64,000 nucleotides of DNA from NCBI RefSeq assembly GCF_004138125.1, contig NZ_RXHS01000002.1:310001-374000 (forward strand). The letters are read 5' to 3'. Below the pieces are notes generated by a model. It saw only the letters and a program-made list of their open reading frames with translations. It searched no databases and was not told the origin of the DNA. Source of the DNA: Seramator thermalis. Lineage in GTDB: Bacteria; Bacteroidota; Bacteroidia; Bacteroidales; Dysgonomonadaceae. Each line of letters starts with the position of its first letter. Within the stretch, counting starts at the first letter, position 1. Shown piece after piece: positions 43,847 to 52,641 of the stretch. The position numbers and the translations under genes are program-made.

Positions 43847-45838
43847 ATGAAAATAACCTTATCATCCCAGTTGCCGCCTTATCCCGAATTTAAGGATGGC
43901 ATTCGTCGCGCGCCGGATCGCGGTTTTCGCCTGACGCCCTCACAAACCGAAATTGCATTGAAAAACGCTTTGCGTTACATTCCCACCGAATTTCACCGAC
44001 AGTTGGCTCCCGAATTTCTCGACGAGTTAAAAACGCGTGGCCGCATCTATGGGTATCGCTATCGTCCCGAAGGGGATCTGAAAGCCAAACCCATCGACGA
44101 ATACAAGGGGAAATGCGTCGAAGGAAAAGCTTTTCAGGTGATGATCGACAATAACCTCTGCTTCGATATTGCGCTTTATCCCTACGAGCTGGTTACCTAC
44201 GGCGAAACCGGTCAAGTTTGTCAAAACTGGATGCAATACCGCCTCATCAAAGCTTATCTCGAAGAACTGACGCAAGACCAAACACTCGTCGTCGAAAGCG
44301 GACATCCGCTCGGTTTGTTCAAATCGAAACCCGACGCGCCACGTGTAATTATCACCAACTCGATGATGGTCGGGCAGTTCGACAATCAAAACGATTGGGA
44401 AATAGCCGCTCAAATGGGTGTGGCAAATTATGGTCAGATGACTGCCGGCGGCTGGATGTACATTGGCCCGCAAGGCATTGTGCATGGCACTTTCAACACA
44501 CTGCTCAATGCCGGTCGCATGAAATTGGGCATTCCACCCGATGGCGACTTGCGTGGACATCTGTTCGTCTCGTCGGGATTGGGCGGAATGAGCGGAGCGC
44601 AACCGAAAGCAGCCGATATAGCCGGTGCCGCATCCATCATTGCCGAAGTGGATTTATCGCGCATTCAAACGCGCTATTCGCAAGGGTGGGTACACCGGAT
44701 AACCGATGGCAAAGAAGAAGCTTTTCGGCTCGCACAAGCGGCCATGATGCGCAAAGAACCTCTTTCGATTGCCTATCACGGCAACATTGTAGATTTGTTG
44801 GAATATGCCGAAAGCAACCATATCCATATCGAGTTGCTTAGCGATCAGACTTCGTGCCACGAAGTGTATACCGGTGGTTATTGTCCGGCAGGCATCACTT
44901 ACGAAGAACGTACGCGTCTGTTGAAAGAAGACCGACAGCATTTCCGCGAATTGGTAGATGCTTCGTTGCGTCGTCATTACGAAGTCATAAAAAAACTTGT
45001 TGCGCGTGGCACATATTTTTTCGATTACGGTAATTCGTTCATGAAAGCGATTTACGATAGTGGGGTGAAAGAAATTTCGAAAAACGGAATCGACGACAAG
45101 GATGGATTCATCTTTCCTTCGTATGTGGAAGACATCATGGGTCCGCAACTCTTCGATTATGGTTACGGACCTTTTCGATGGGTTTGTCTGAGCGGGAAAC
45201 ATGAAGATCTGATCAAAACCGATCGTGCAGCTATGGACTGCATCGATCCCAACAGACGCAGTCAGGATAAGGATAACTGGATTTGGATCCGCGATGCCGA
45301 AAAAAACCGGCTTGTGGTGGGTACTCAAGCGCGTATTCTCTATCAGGACGGGCCGGGTCGTTTGAAAATAGCACTGAAATTCAACGAAATGGTTCGACAT
45401 GGAGAAATAGGTCCCGTGATGATTGGACGCGACCATCACGACGTGAGCGGCGCCGATTCTCCTTTCCGCGAAACGGCAAACATCAAAGACGGGAGTAATG
45501 TGATGGCCGATATGGCCGTGCAATGTTTCGCCGGAAACTGTGCTCGCGGCATGAGCCTCGTAACGTTGCACAACGGTGGCGGCGTAGGCATTGGCAAAGC
45601 CATCAATGGAGGCTTCGGCATGGTATGCGACGGCAGCGAACGTGCGGATGAAATCCTTCGCTCTGCGATGCTTTGGGACGTGATGGGCGGCGTGGCGCGT
45701 CGGTCGTGGGCACGAAACCCGAATGCAATGGGTGTCGTATCGGAATTCAACCGGTCGCATGCCGATGAATATCATATCACTGAGCCTTATTTGGTGGACG
45801 AAAAATTGCTTGCCGAAGTGCTCTCTCAATCTCGTTGA
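43847..45838 (+). CDS. hutU: Urocanate hydratase
   Basis: 663 residues, the longer form usual in Bacteroidetes. NAD-binding segments are visible: SGLGGMSGAQPKAADIAGA, YHGNIVDLLEY, and GGVGIGKAINGGFGMVCDG; the active-site segments are GGYCPAGITYEE and FRWVCLSGKHEDL. It hydrates urocanate to 4-imidazolone-5-propionate with tightly bound NAD+ as electrophile. It opens the histidine cluster and is separated from ftcD by 174 nt. Confidence 0.97.
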   Translation: MKITLSSQLPPYPEFKDGIRRAPDRGFRLTPSQTEIALKNALRYIPTEFHRQLAPEFLDELKTRGRIYGYRYRPEGDLKAKPIDEYKGKCVEGKAFQVMIDNNLCFDIALYPYELVTYGETGQVCQNWMQYRLIKAYLEELTQDQTLVVESGHPLGLFKSKPDAPRVIITNSMMVGQFDNQNDWEIAAQMGVANYGQMTAGGWMYIGPQGIVHGTFNTLLNAGRMKLGIPPDGDLRGHLFVSSGLGGMSGAQPKAADIAGAASIIAEVDLSRIQTRYSQGWVHRITDGKEEAFRLAQAAMMRKEPLSIAYHGNIVDLLEYAESNHIHIELLSDQTSCHEVYTGGYCPAGITYEERTRLLKEDRQHFRELVDASLRRHYEVIKKLVARGTYFFDYGNSFMKAIYDSGVKEISKNGIDDKDGFIFPSYVEDIMGPQLFDYGYGPFRWVCLSGKHEDLIKTDRAAMDCIDPNRRSQDKDNWIWIRDAEKNRLVVGTQARILYQDGPGRLKIALKFNEMVRHGEIGPVMIGRDHHDVSGADSPFRETANIKDGSNVMADMAVQCFAGNCARGMSLVTLHNGGGVGIGKAINGGFGMVCDGSERADEILRSAMLWDVMGGVARRSWARNPNAMGVVSEFNRSHADEYHITEPYLVDEKLLAEVLSQSR

Positions 45839-45891
45839 AAGCAATTTCAAAGATATCTTTCATTTATAATGGAAAAACATCTATTTTTGCG

Positions 45892-45899
45892 ATTGACAA
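45892..45899 (+). promoter_or_regulatory. Possible internal -7 element before ftcD
   Basis: TATTTTTG lies in the 174-nt gap between hutU and ftcD, 114 nt before ftcD. A TTTC near 45867-45870 is a poor -33 match, so an internal promoter is possible but weakly supported. Confidence 0.35.
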
Positions 45900-46012
45900 A
45901 AGATTGTCCATCCTTGATGTAAGTATTTTGATCGATGAATTGCAATGAATAACTTTTATCGGAGTTACAACTAAAAATTCAACGAAGACCTCTTAAATTT
46001 CTATAATCTGTT

Positions 46013-46912
46013 ATGAACAAAATCATCGAATGCGTTCCTAATTTCAGTGAGGGACGCGATAGACAAAAAATCGAAGCGATTGTCGATTCGTTTCGAGGGA
46101 AACACAACGTGAAGTTGCTCGATTACAGTAACGATGAAGATCACAATCGGCTGGTAGTTACTGTGGTTGGCGAACCCGAAGAAGTGAAAGATGCAGTAAT
46201 TGAAGCGGTGGGTAAAGCCGTCGAGCTGATTGATATGACCAAACATCAGGGTCAACATCCACGAATGGGTGCAGTGGACGTTGTTCCGTTTATTCCCATA
46301 CGCAACGTTACGCAGGACGAAGCCGTAACTCTTTCGAAAGAAGTCGCACACATAGTTGCCGAGCTATATCACTTGCCCGTTTTTTTGTATGAAAAATCGG
46401 CGTCGGCGCCACATCGCGAAAACCTGGCAGCTATCCGCAAGGGTGAGTTCGAAGGCATGGCAGAGAAGATCAAACAAGATGAATGGAAGCCCGATTTTGG
46501 TCCATCGGAAAGGCATCCAACGGCCGGTGTTGTAGCCATTGGCGCACGTATGCCACTGGTTGCCTATAATGTGAATTTGGGAACTTCCAATTTGGAAATA
46601 GCAAATTCGATTGCCAAAAAAGTTCGCCACATCGGTGGAGGATTACGTTATTGCAAGGCAATGGGAGTTGCGCTCGAAGATCGGGGCATTACTCAGGTCT
46701 CGATGAACTTGACTGATTACACTAAAACAGCCATTTATCGGGCACATGAGTTAGTGCGCATCGAAGCCAATCGTTATGGAGTGCCGATCGTTGGAGCAGA
46801 AGTCGTCGGATTGGTGCCGATGGAAGCGCTCGTGGACACGGCGGCATATTATCTCGGCCTCGAAAACTTCAGCATGAATCAGGTGCTTGAAACCCGCATC
46901 ATGGAAGAATGA
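46013..46912 (+). CDS. ftcD: Glutamate formimidoyltransferase
   Basis: 299 residues, the transferase domain alone; the cyclodeaminase half found fused in mammals is a separate gene here (fchA, 48855). Landmarks: IIECVPNFSEGRDRQKIEAIV, DEDHNRLVVTVVG, HQGQHPRMGAVDVVPFIP, GARMPLVAYNVNLGTSNLEIA and YCKAMGVALEDRGITQVSMNLTDY. It transfers the formimino group of N-formimino-glutamate to tetrahydrofolate, freeing glutamate. It is 36 nt upstream of the pnuC-type gene. Confidence 0.96.
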   Translation: MNKIIECVPNFSEGRDRQKIEAIVDSFRGKHNVKLLDYSNDEDHNRLVVTVVGEPEEVKDAVIEAVGKAVELIDMTKHQGQHPRMGAVDVVPFIPIRNVTQDEAVTLSKEVAHIVAELYHLPVFLYEKSASAPHRENLAAIRKGEFEGMAEKIKQDEWKPDFGPSERHPTAGVVAIGARMPLVAYNVNLGTSNLEIANSIAKKVRHIGGGLRYCKAMGVALEDRGITQVSMNLTDYTKTAIYRAHELVRIEANRYGVPIVGAEVVGLVPMEALVDTAAYYLGLENFSMNQVLETRIMEE

Positions 46913-46948
46913 ATTATGCCGAAAGGCATTGAAAATTAATAATTGCAG

Positions 46949-47557
46949 ATGAATTGGATTGAAATGTTTGCCGCCCTGCTGGGCATTATCAGCGTCTGGT
47001 ATGCGCGAAAGGAAAATATTCTCGTTTTTCCTTTCGGAATTGCCAATGTCTTAATTTACATCTATATTTGTTTCACGGCGCGATTGTATGCCAATGCCGG
47101 TATCAATGCAGTTTATCTCATTTCGAACATCTACGGCTGGTACATGTGGGCTCGCAAGGACGAAAACAATGAGTCGCTCCAAATTACGCGAAACACATCT
47201 AAACAAAATGTTTGGTCGTGGGTATCGGTCGTAGTTGTATATGTGGCTGCATTTTTCGTTCTGCGCGAAGCAAACAAAACCGATCCCGATTATCTGCACT
47301 CCTATCTTCCTTACATCGATTCGTTCAATACTTCCTTTTTTCTGGTAGCAACCATTTTGATGGCTGTCAAGAAAGCCGAAAACTGGGTGTTTTGGATTAT
47401 CGGCGACCTGGTTTCCATCCCGATATTCATTTCGCAAGGACTTTACTTTACGGGTATCCAATACACGGTTTTCCTCGTCTTGGCCATTTTGGGATGGATA
47501 GAGTGGAAGAAGAAAGTGGAGTTTTCCGACATCAAATCCGAAAAATTGATCGAATGA
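46949..47557 (+). CDS. PnuC-family vitamin/nucleoside transporter inside the hut operon
   Basis: 202 residues from the ATG at 46949 (a TTG 6 nt upstream is ignored). About seven membrane segments: WIEMFAALLGIISVWYARK, ENILVFPFGIANVLIYIYI, INAVYLISNIYGWYMW, WVSVVVVYVAAFFVL, FFLVATILMAVKKAENWVFWIIGDL and YTVFLVLAILGWIEWKK. PnuC proteins carry nicotinamide riboside, and relatives thiamine (PnuT) or riboflavin (PnuX). The GWxxW-type motifs fit the family. Its stop overlaps the hutI ATG by 4 nt, so it is translated with the histidine genes. The substrate is unknown; HutU needs NAD+, which makes a nicotinamide riboside role attractive but unproven. Confidence 0.88.
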   Translation: MNWIEMFAALLGIISVWYARKENILVFPFGIANVLIYIYICFTARLYANAGINAVYLISNIYGWYMWARKDENNESLQITRNTSKQNVWSWVSVVVVYVAAFFVLREANKTDPDYLHSYLPYIDSFNTSFFLVATILMAVKKAENWVFWIIGDLVSIPIFISQGLYFTGIQYTVFLVLAILGWIEWKKKVEFSDIKSEKLIE

Positions 47558-48798
47558 ACAACCTTATCATAAAAGACGCATCGCAGGTGGTAACTTGCAG
47601 CGGATTTGCCGGAAAGCGGGGCGAGGAAATGTCTGACTTGCACATCATCGAAAACGGTACCGTCGTTGTTACCGATGGAAGGATTACGCACGTTTTGAGA
47701 CAGAGTGAACCTATCCCTGTAAATGAAAGCGAATATCAAATCATTCATGCCGAAGGCAAAGCAGTACTGCCCGGTTTTGTGGATTCACACACACACTTCG
47801 TATTTGGCGGCTATCGCGAAGAAGAATTTTCGTGGCGCATGCGCGGCGACAGTTACATGGAAATCATGCAGCGAGGTGGCGGCATCATCAATACGACAAA
47901 AGCGACTCGCGCCGCTTCGGAAGAAGAGCTTTTCGATTTGGGAATGCAAAGACTCGATGCCATGATGAAACTCGGAATCACCACGGTGGAAGGGAAAAGC
48001 GGCTATGGGCTCGACAGAGAAACGGAACTTAAACAACTTCGCGTGATGCGTCGTTTGCAGCAGACTCATCCGATGGATATTGTCGCCACTTATCTTGGTG
48101 CACACGCCGTTCCTCCCGAATGGAAAGGCAAAGAAGACGATTTCATCGATTTCCAAATTCTCGAAATGTTGCCGCATGTTGCCAAAGAAAAATTGGCCGA
48201 ATGTGCGGATGTTTTCTGCGAAAAGAATGTTTTTACGGTCGAACAATCGCGACGATATCTGAACGCTGCCAAAGAACAGGGATTTCGGTTGAAAATACAT
48301 GCCGACGAAATGACTTCGTTAGGTGGCGCCGAATTAGCAGCCGAACTTCGTTGCCTTTCGGCTGATCATCTTCTGCAAGTATCGGATCACGGAATTCGTG
48401 CATTGGTTGATGCCGGCGTTGTTGCTACATTGCTTCCACTGACAGCGTTTTCGCTTCGCGAGCCTTATGCACGTGCCCGCACTATGATCGATGCAGGGTG
48501 CATCGTTGCATTGGCTACCGATTTCAATCCGGGAAGTTCTTTCTCGGCCTCCGTTCCGCTTCTTTTTGCGCTCGCGTGCATTTACATGCAACTTTCGCCT
48601 GAAGAAGCAGTCACGGCCTTCACCATCAACGGTGCTGCTGCAATTGGTCGTGCCAATTGGATTGGGAGCATCGATGTCGGGAAACAAGGCGATCTGATTC
48701 TATTACAATTTCCTTCCTACAAATTTTTACCTTATCATGTGGGTATGAATATTGTGGATACCGTGATTAAACAAGGGAAACAAATAGTGAAAAACTAA
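47554..48798 (+). CDS. hutI: Imidazolonepropionase
   Basis: 414 residues from the ATG at 47554; the frame is open upstream but that would run through the pnuC-type gene. Amidohydrolase-fold metalloenzyme: metal ligands His79 and His81 in GFVDSHTHFVFGG, the RGGGIINTTKATR loop, TVEGKSGYGLD, KIHADEMTSLGGAELAAEL and ALATDFNPGSSFS. It hydrolyses 4-imidazolone-5-propionate to N-formimino-glutamate. Translationally coupled to the previous gene (ATGA overlap). Confidence 0.97.
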   Translation: MNNLIIKDASQVVTCSGFAGKRGEEMSDLHIIENGTVVVTDGRITHVLRQSEPIPVNESEYQIIHAEGKAVLPGFVDSHTHFVFGGYREEEFSWRMRGDSYMEIMQRGGGIINTTKATRAASEEELFDLGMQRLDAMMKLGITTVEGKSGYGLDRETELKQLRVMRRLQQTHPMDIVATYLGAHAVPPEWKGKEDDFIDFQILEMLPHVAKEKLAECADVFCEKNVFTVEQSRRYLNAAKEQGFRLKIHADEMTSLGGAELAAELRCLSADHLLQVSDHGIRALVDAGVVATLLPLTAFSLREPYARARTMIDAGCIVALATDFNPGSSFSASVPLLFALACIYMQLSPEEAVTAFTINGAAAIGRANWIGSIDVGKQGDLILLQFPSYKFLPYHVGMNIVDTVIKQGKQIVKN

Positions 48799-48850
48799 AA
48801 ACAAATAGTGAAAAATAAAAAATCCATTTTCACTTTTCACTTATAAATAA
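48779..48850. repeat. Short direct and inverted repeats in the hutI-fchA gap
   Basis: AACAAATAGTGAAAAACTAA, which contains the hutI stop, is followed by a near copy AACAAATAGTGAAAAATAAA. AGTGAAAA then pairs with TTTTCACTTTTCACT after ATCCA. It could form a weak hairpin between the cistrons. Confidence 0.6.
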
Positions 48851-48854
48851 CAGT

Positions 48855-49493
48855 ATGAATTTACAGGACTTAACCCTTAAACAATTTCTCGAAAAAACCG
48901 CCAATAATGAACCTGTTCCCGGCGGAGGAAGCATATCGGCGCTTCATGGTGCTGTAGCAGCGGCATTGACCGAAATGCTTGCAAACATTACTATCGGAAA
49001 GAAAAACTATTCAGCCGTCGAAGAAACAATGAAACTCAACGCCACAAAAGCGTCGGCTCTTCGAACCGAATTTTTGACCGATATCGATCGGGATGCTGAA
49101 GCCTACAACCTTGTTTTTCAAGCTTTCAGGTTGCCAAAAGACACCGACGAGCAAAAGGTGCTTCGCAGTGAAAAAATTCAGGAGGCCACAAAAGTAGCGG
49201 CAATGGTGCCGATGGAAGTTGCAGAGCGCGCATTTGAATTGCTCGATCTGATCGGCGAAACTACTCGAAAAGGCAATAAAAATGCCATAACTGATGGTTG
49301 TGTAGCCATGATGACTTGCCGAACGGCCGTGTTGGGCGCTTTGCTCAACGTTCGAATAAATCTTGCTTCCATCAAAGATGAACGTTTTGTGAAAGAGCTT
49401 TCCGAAAAATGCAATCGCATCGAAAAAGAAACACTTCGTAAGGAACAAGAGTTGATGGAATTTGTGAGAGGAGAAGTGAGAAGTGAGAAATGA
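48855..49493 (+). CDS. fchA: Formimidotetrahydrofolate cyclodeaminase
   Basis: 212 residues, all-helical FTCD_C fold: TLKQFLEKTANNEPVPGGGS, ISALHGAVAAALTEMLANITIG, and KNAITDGCVAMMTCRTAVLGALLNVRINL. It cyclises 5-formimino-THF to 5,10-methenyl-THF with release of ammonia, completing the FtcD step. Its last codons (EVRSEK) are read from a GTGAGAAGTGAGAAATGAGAAA-like simple repeat that continues into the gap before hutH. Confidence 0.95.
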   Translation: MNLQDLTLKQFLEKTANNEPVPGGGSISALHGAVAAALTEMLANITIGKKNYSAVEETMKLNATKASALRTEFLTDIDRDAEAYNLVFQAFRLPKDTDEQKVLRSEKIQEATKVAAMVPMEVAERAFELLDLIGETTRKGNKNAITDGCVAMMTCRTAVLGALLNVRINLASIKDERFVKELSEKCNRIEKETLRKEQELMEFVRGEVRSEK

Positions 49494-49511
49494 GAAATAA
49501 GAAGTGAGAAA
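49470..49511. repeat. AGTGAGAA-type simple repeat at the end of fchA
   Basis: About five imperfect 7-8 nt copies of (G)AAGTGAGAA run from inside the fchA end into the fchA-hutH gap. It is purine-only on the plus strand. Confidence 0.75.
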
Positions 49512-49554
49512 ATCACCGGAAAGGCTGATAACAATTTCAATATACGGAAATTCT

Positions 49555-51054
49555 ATGAAAAATATTTATTATATCGGCAAGGAAGATTTGTCGTTCGAAG
49601 CATTGGAATGGATTTTGAACGAAAACATCAAAGTAGAGCTTTCGTCCGAAGCAAAAGAGCGAATTCAAAAATGTCGCGATTACCTTGATCGGAAGATGGA
49701 AAATCAGACCGAACCTATTTACGGCATCACAACCGGATTTGGTTCATTGTGCGATCGAACAATTTCGAACACCGATCTGAGTACATTACAGGAAAATTTG
49801 GTGAAATCGCACGCTTGCAGCGTGGGAGAAGAAGTGAAACCGGTCATCGTCAAGTTAATGTTTTTGCTTAAAGCCCATGCCTTGTCACTCGGATATAGCG
49901 GCGTGCAGGTGGAGACCGTGCAGCGCATGCTCGATTTGTTCAACAACGACATCCTGCCTGTCGTTTACGACAAAGGTTCGCTTGGAGCATCCGGTGATTT
50001 GGCGCCATTGGCAAACCTCTTTCTGCCCCTGATCGGCGTTGGCGACGTATATTACAAAGGCCAAAAACGGGATATCGGCAGCGTACTCGACGAATTTGGA
50101 TGGGAACCTATCAAATTGAAAAGCAAAGAAGGATTGGCATTGCTCAATGGCACTCAGTTTATGTCGGCTCATGGCGTGTACGCTATTATGAAAGCTCAAC
50201 GGCTATCGAAACGTGCCGACCTTATTGCTGCTATTTCGCTCGATGCTTACGACGGCCATTTGGAACCTTTTGATGAACGATTACATCTGATCCGCCCGCA
50301 CACCGGACAGATAGAAACCGGTCAGAATATCCGCAAATTTTTGGAAGGGAGCGAACTTATTTCGCGCGAAAAAAAACATGTGCAAGATCCCTATTCGTTT
50401 CGATGCATTCCTCAAGTGCATGGTGCGGCCAAAGATGCAATCGCTTATGTTAAATCGGTAGTGCTCACAGAGATTAATTCCGTTACCGACAATCCAACCA
50501 TTTTTCCTGACGATGATTGCATCATTTCGGGTGGGAACTTTCACGGCGAGCCTCTCGCCATTGTTTACGACTATCTGGCTATTGCACTTGCCGAACTCGG
50601 CAATATTTCGGAACGAAGGACAGCACAATTGATTTTGGGACAACGCGGATTGCCCGAATTTTTGGTTGCCAATCCCGGATTAAATTCCGGCTTCATGATC
50701 CCGCAATATGTGGCGGCATCGGTTGTCAGTCAGAACAAGATGTATTGCTATGCCGCCAGCAGCGATTCCATCGTTTCGTCTAACGGGCAGGAAGATCATG
50801 TGAGTATGGGAGCCACTTCGGCCATTAAACTGAACAAAATCATGGACAATCTCGATATCATTCTCTCCATCGAATTGATGAATGCCGCTCAAGCAATGGA
50901 ATTTCGTCGTCCGCTTCGTTCATCACCCCTTATCGAAAAAGTGATAAAAGACTATCGCAAGGAAGTTCCGTTTGTGGACGAAGATATCGTCATGTATAAA
51001 GAAATCCGCAAAACAGTATCATTCCTCAATCGCTTGCAGGTGGATGCGTTGTAA
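49555..51054 (+). CDS. hutH: Histidine ammonia-lyase
   Basis: 499 residues from MKNIYYIGKED; a longer in-frame start at 49504 lies in the purine repeat and is rejected. The MIO prosthetic group would form from Ala145-Ser146-Gly147 in GSLGASGDLAPLANL. Other marks are YGITTGFG (Tyr and Gly of the lyase active site), LLNGTQFMSAHGVYA, VQDPYSFRCIPQVHGA, TDNPTIF and SSNGQEDHVSMGATSA. It deaminates histidine to urocanate, the first step of the cluster. Confidence 0.97.
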   Translation: MKNIYYIGKEDLSFEALEWILNENIKVELSSEAKERIQKCRDYLDRKMENQTEPIYGITTGFGSLCDRTISNTDLSTLQENLVKSHACSVGEEVKPVIVKLMFLLKAHALSLGYSGVQVETVQRMLDLFNNDILPVVYDKGSLGASGDLAPLANLFLPLIGVGDVYYKGQKRDIGSVLDEFGWEPIKLKSKEGLALLNGTQFMSAHGVYAIMKAQRLSKRADLIAAISLDAYDGHLEPFDERLHLIRPHTGQIETGQNIRKFLEGSELISREKKHVQDPYSFRCIPQVHGAAKDAIAYVKSVVLTEINSVTDNPTIFPDDDCIISGGNFHGEPLAIVYDYLAIALAELGNISERRTAQLILGQRGLPEFLVANPGLNSGFMIPQYVAASVVSQNKMYCYAASSDSIVSSNGQEDHVSMGATSAIKLNKIMDNLDIILSIELMNAAQAMEFRRPLRSSPLIEKVIKDYRKEVPFVDEDIVMYKEIRKTVSFLNRLQVDAL

Positions 51055-51093
51055 TTAATGTTTGTCAATTAACTCATAATTCGTCATTATTTG

Positions 51094-51101
51094 TACCTTT
51101 G
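51094..51101 (+). promoter_or_regulatory. -7 element of the MFS gene after hutH
   Basis: TACCTTTG (TAnnTTTG), 41 nt before the ATG at 51142. A TTTG at 51061-51064 is too far (29 nt) for a consensus -33. Suggests the MFS gene can also be transcribed apart from hut. Confidence 0.45.
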
Positions 51102-51141
51102 CGCGAATCATTCTAAAAATAAATCAAAAACAGTATAAAAA

Positions 51142-52545
51142 ATGGTAGAACAGATTAGAAAGACACTTCGGGATTCAGCGGCGGCACGTTGGTCGGCACT
51201 TTTTATTGTCTCGTTTACGATGATGTGCGGATATTTTTTAACCGACATCATGGCTCCACTGGCCGGATTACTCGAAGGACAGCTTGGCTGGTCGCGTGCC
51301 GAGTATGGCACTTTCACCAGCTCTTATGGGTGGTTTAATGTATTTCTGTTGATGCTAATCTTCGGTGGAATCATCCTCGACAAGTTAGGGGTGCGCATCA
51401 CGGGAGTGGGAGCGGCGGCAGTGATGGTGTTGGGCGCTGCAATAAAATATTGGGCTGTTTCCAACGTTGCTCTGAGGGGGCAGATGCTTTTCGGACTTGA
51501 CGCACAGGTATTCTGGGCAAGTATTGGTTTTGCCACCTTTGCTGTGGGTGTTGAGGTTGCCGGTATTACCGTCTCAAAAATTATTGTGAAATGGTTCAAA
51601 GGGAAAGAATTGGCTACGGCTATGGGATTACAGGTCGCTGTGGCCAGAATAGGTACTGCGTTGGCACTGGGTTTCTCCGTACCGATTGCCAAAGCTATGG
51701 GAGTTATTGATGTTTCTCGTCCATTATTGGTTGCACTGATTGGACTCTGCATCGGTTTGATTGCTTTCTTTATGTATGTGGTCATGGATAAAAAGCTCGA
51801 TGCTTCCGAAGCTTTTGAAGCCGTAGAGACAGTAAATCCGGAAGATGAATTCAAAATATCGGATATCGGCAAGATTTTAAAAAACAGAGGCTGGTGGTAT
51901 ATTGCTATTTTGTGCGTGCTGTTTTACTCTGCCGTATTTCCCTTTCTGAAATATGCGACCGATCTGATGGTAAATAAATTTGGTGTTGAAGAAGATGTGG
52001 CCGGTTTGATTCCCATGTTGTTGCCGTTTGGAAATATTCTGCTCACTCCTCTTTTCGGCGGCATTTATGACAAAAAAGGGAAAGGGGCAACCATTATGAT
52101 CATCGGTGCCAGTCTGTTGATCATCGTCCATGCATTGTTTTCTATACGCGGACTGGATAGTTGGATCTTCGCTATGGTGCTCGTCGTATTCCTCGGGATT
52201 GCTTTTTCTTTGGTTCCTTCGGCCATGTGGCCCTCCGTACCCAAGATTATACCCGAAAAACGACTGGGTACGGCTTACTCGTTAATCTTTTGGGTTCAAA
52301 ATTGGGGATTGATGGGCGTTCCTGCTTTAATCGGGTGGGTGCTCGACAAATATTGCATCACGGGACAAACCGTACGCGACGGACTGACAGTAAATACTTA
52401 TGATTATACACTTCCGATGCTTATCTTTACCAGTTTCGGGGTACTGGCTCTTTTATTTGCCTTTCTACTTAAAGCAGAAGACAAACGAAAAGGGTATGGT
52501 CTGGAAATGCCTAATATTGTCGCCGATGAAATAGCCGAAAAATAA
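51142..52545 (+). CDS. MFS transporter at the end of the hut cluster
   Basis: 467 residues and about twelve membrane segments (for example WSALFIVSFTMMCGYFLTDIM, IGFATFAVGVEVAGITVSKII, LLALIFSF-like end ALLFAFLLKAED). The loop LLMLIFGGIILDKLGVRITG is the MFS signature. Wording resembles MFSD1/MFS_1-type carriers, some of which move peptides or amino acids. Position 88 nt behind hutH suggests uptake of histidine, urocanate or a peptide, but the substrate is not shown by sequence. A strong terminator follows at 52573. Confidence 0.85.
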   Translation: MVEQIRKTLRDSAAARWSALFIVSFTMMCGYFLTDIMAPLAGLLEGQLGWSRAEYGTFTSSYGWFNVFLLMLIFGGIILDKLGVRITGVGAAAVMVLGAAIKYWAVSNVALRGQMLFGLDAQVFWASIGFATFAVGVEVAGITVSKIIVKWFKGKELATAMGLQVAVARIGTALALGFSVPIAKAMGVIDVSRPLLVALIGLCIGLIAFFMYVVMDKKLDASEAFEAVETVNPEDEFKISDIGKILKNRGWWYIAILCVLFYSAVFPFLKYATDLMVNKFGVEEDVAGLIPMLLPFGNILLTPLFGGIYDKKGKGATIMIIGASLLIIVHALFSIRGLDSWIFAMVLVVFLGIAFSLVPSAMWPSVPKIIPEKRLGTAYSLIFWVQNWGLMGVPALIGWVLDKYCITGQTVRDGLTVNTYDYTLPMLIFTSFGVLALLFAFLLKAEDKRKGYGLEMPNIVADEIAEK

Positions 52546-52572
52546 AGATTGTCTTCGATTTCAAAATTGTAC

Positions 52573-52617
52573 ACAAACAAAACGACCATCTTTCTTCAGG
52601 ATGGTCGTTTTGTTTGT
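52573..52617. terminator. Strong intrinsic terminator after the hut/MFS region
   Basis: ACAAACAAAACGACCATC (52573-52590) and its exact complement (52600-52617) form an 18-bp stem with a 9-nt loop. It separates the plus-strand hut/MFS genes from the minus-strand sigma-factor pair and can work from both sides. Confidence 0.85.
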
Positions 52618-52641
52618 TGGAAGTGGCTATGAATGTGAAAA

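Noticed and set aside
44654-45850. 398-codon minus-strand open frame across hutU
   Set aside because: Antisense to the well-conserved urocanate hydratase; a by-product of its codon usage.
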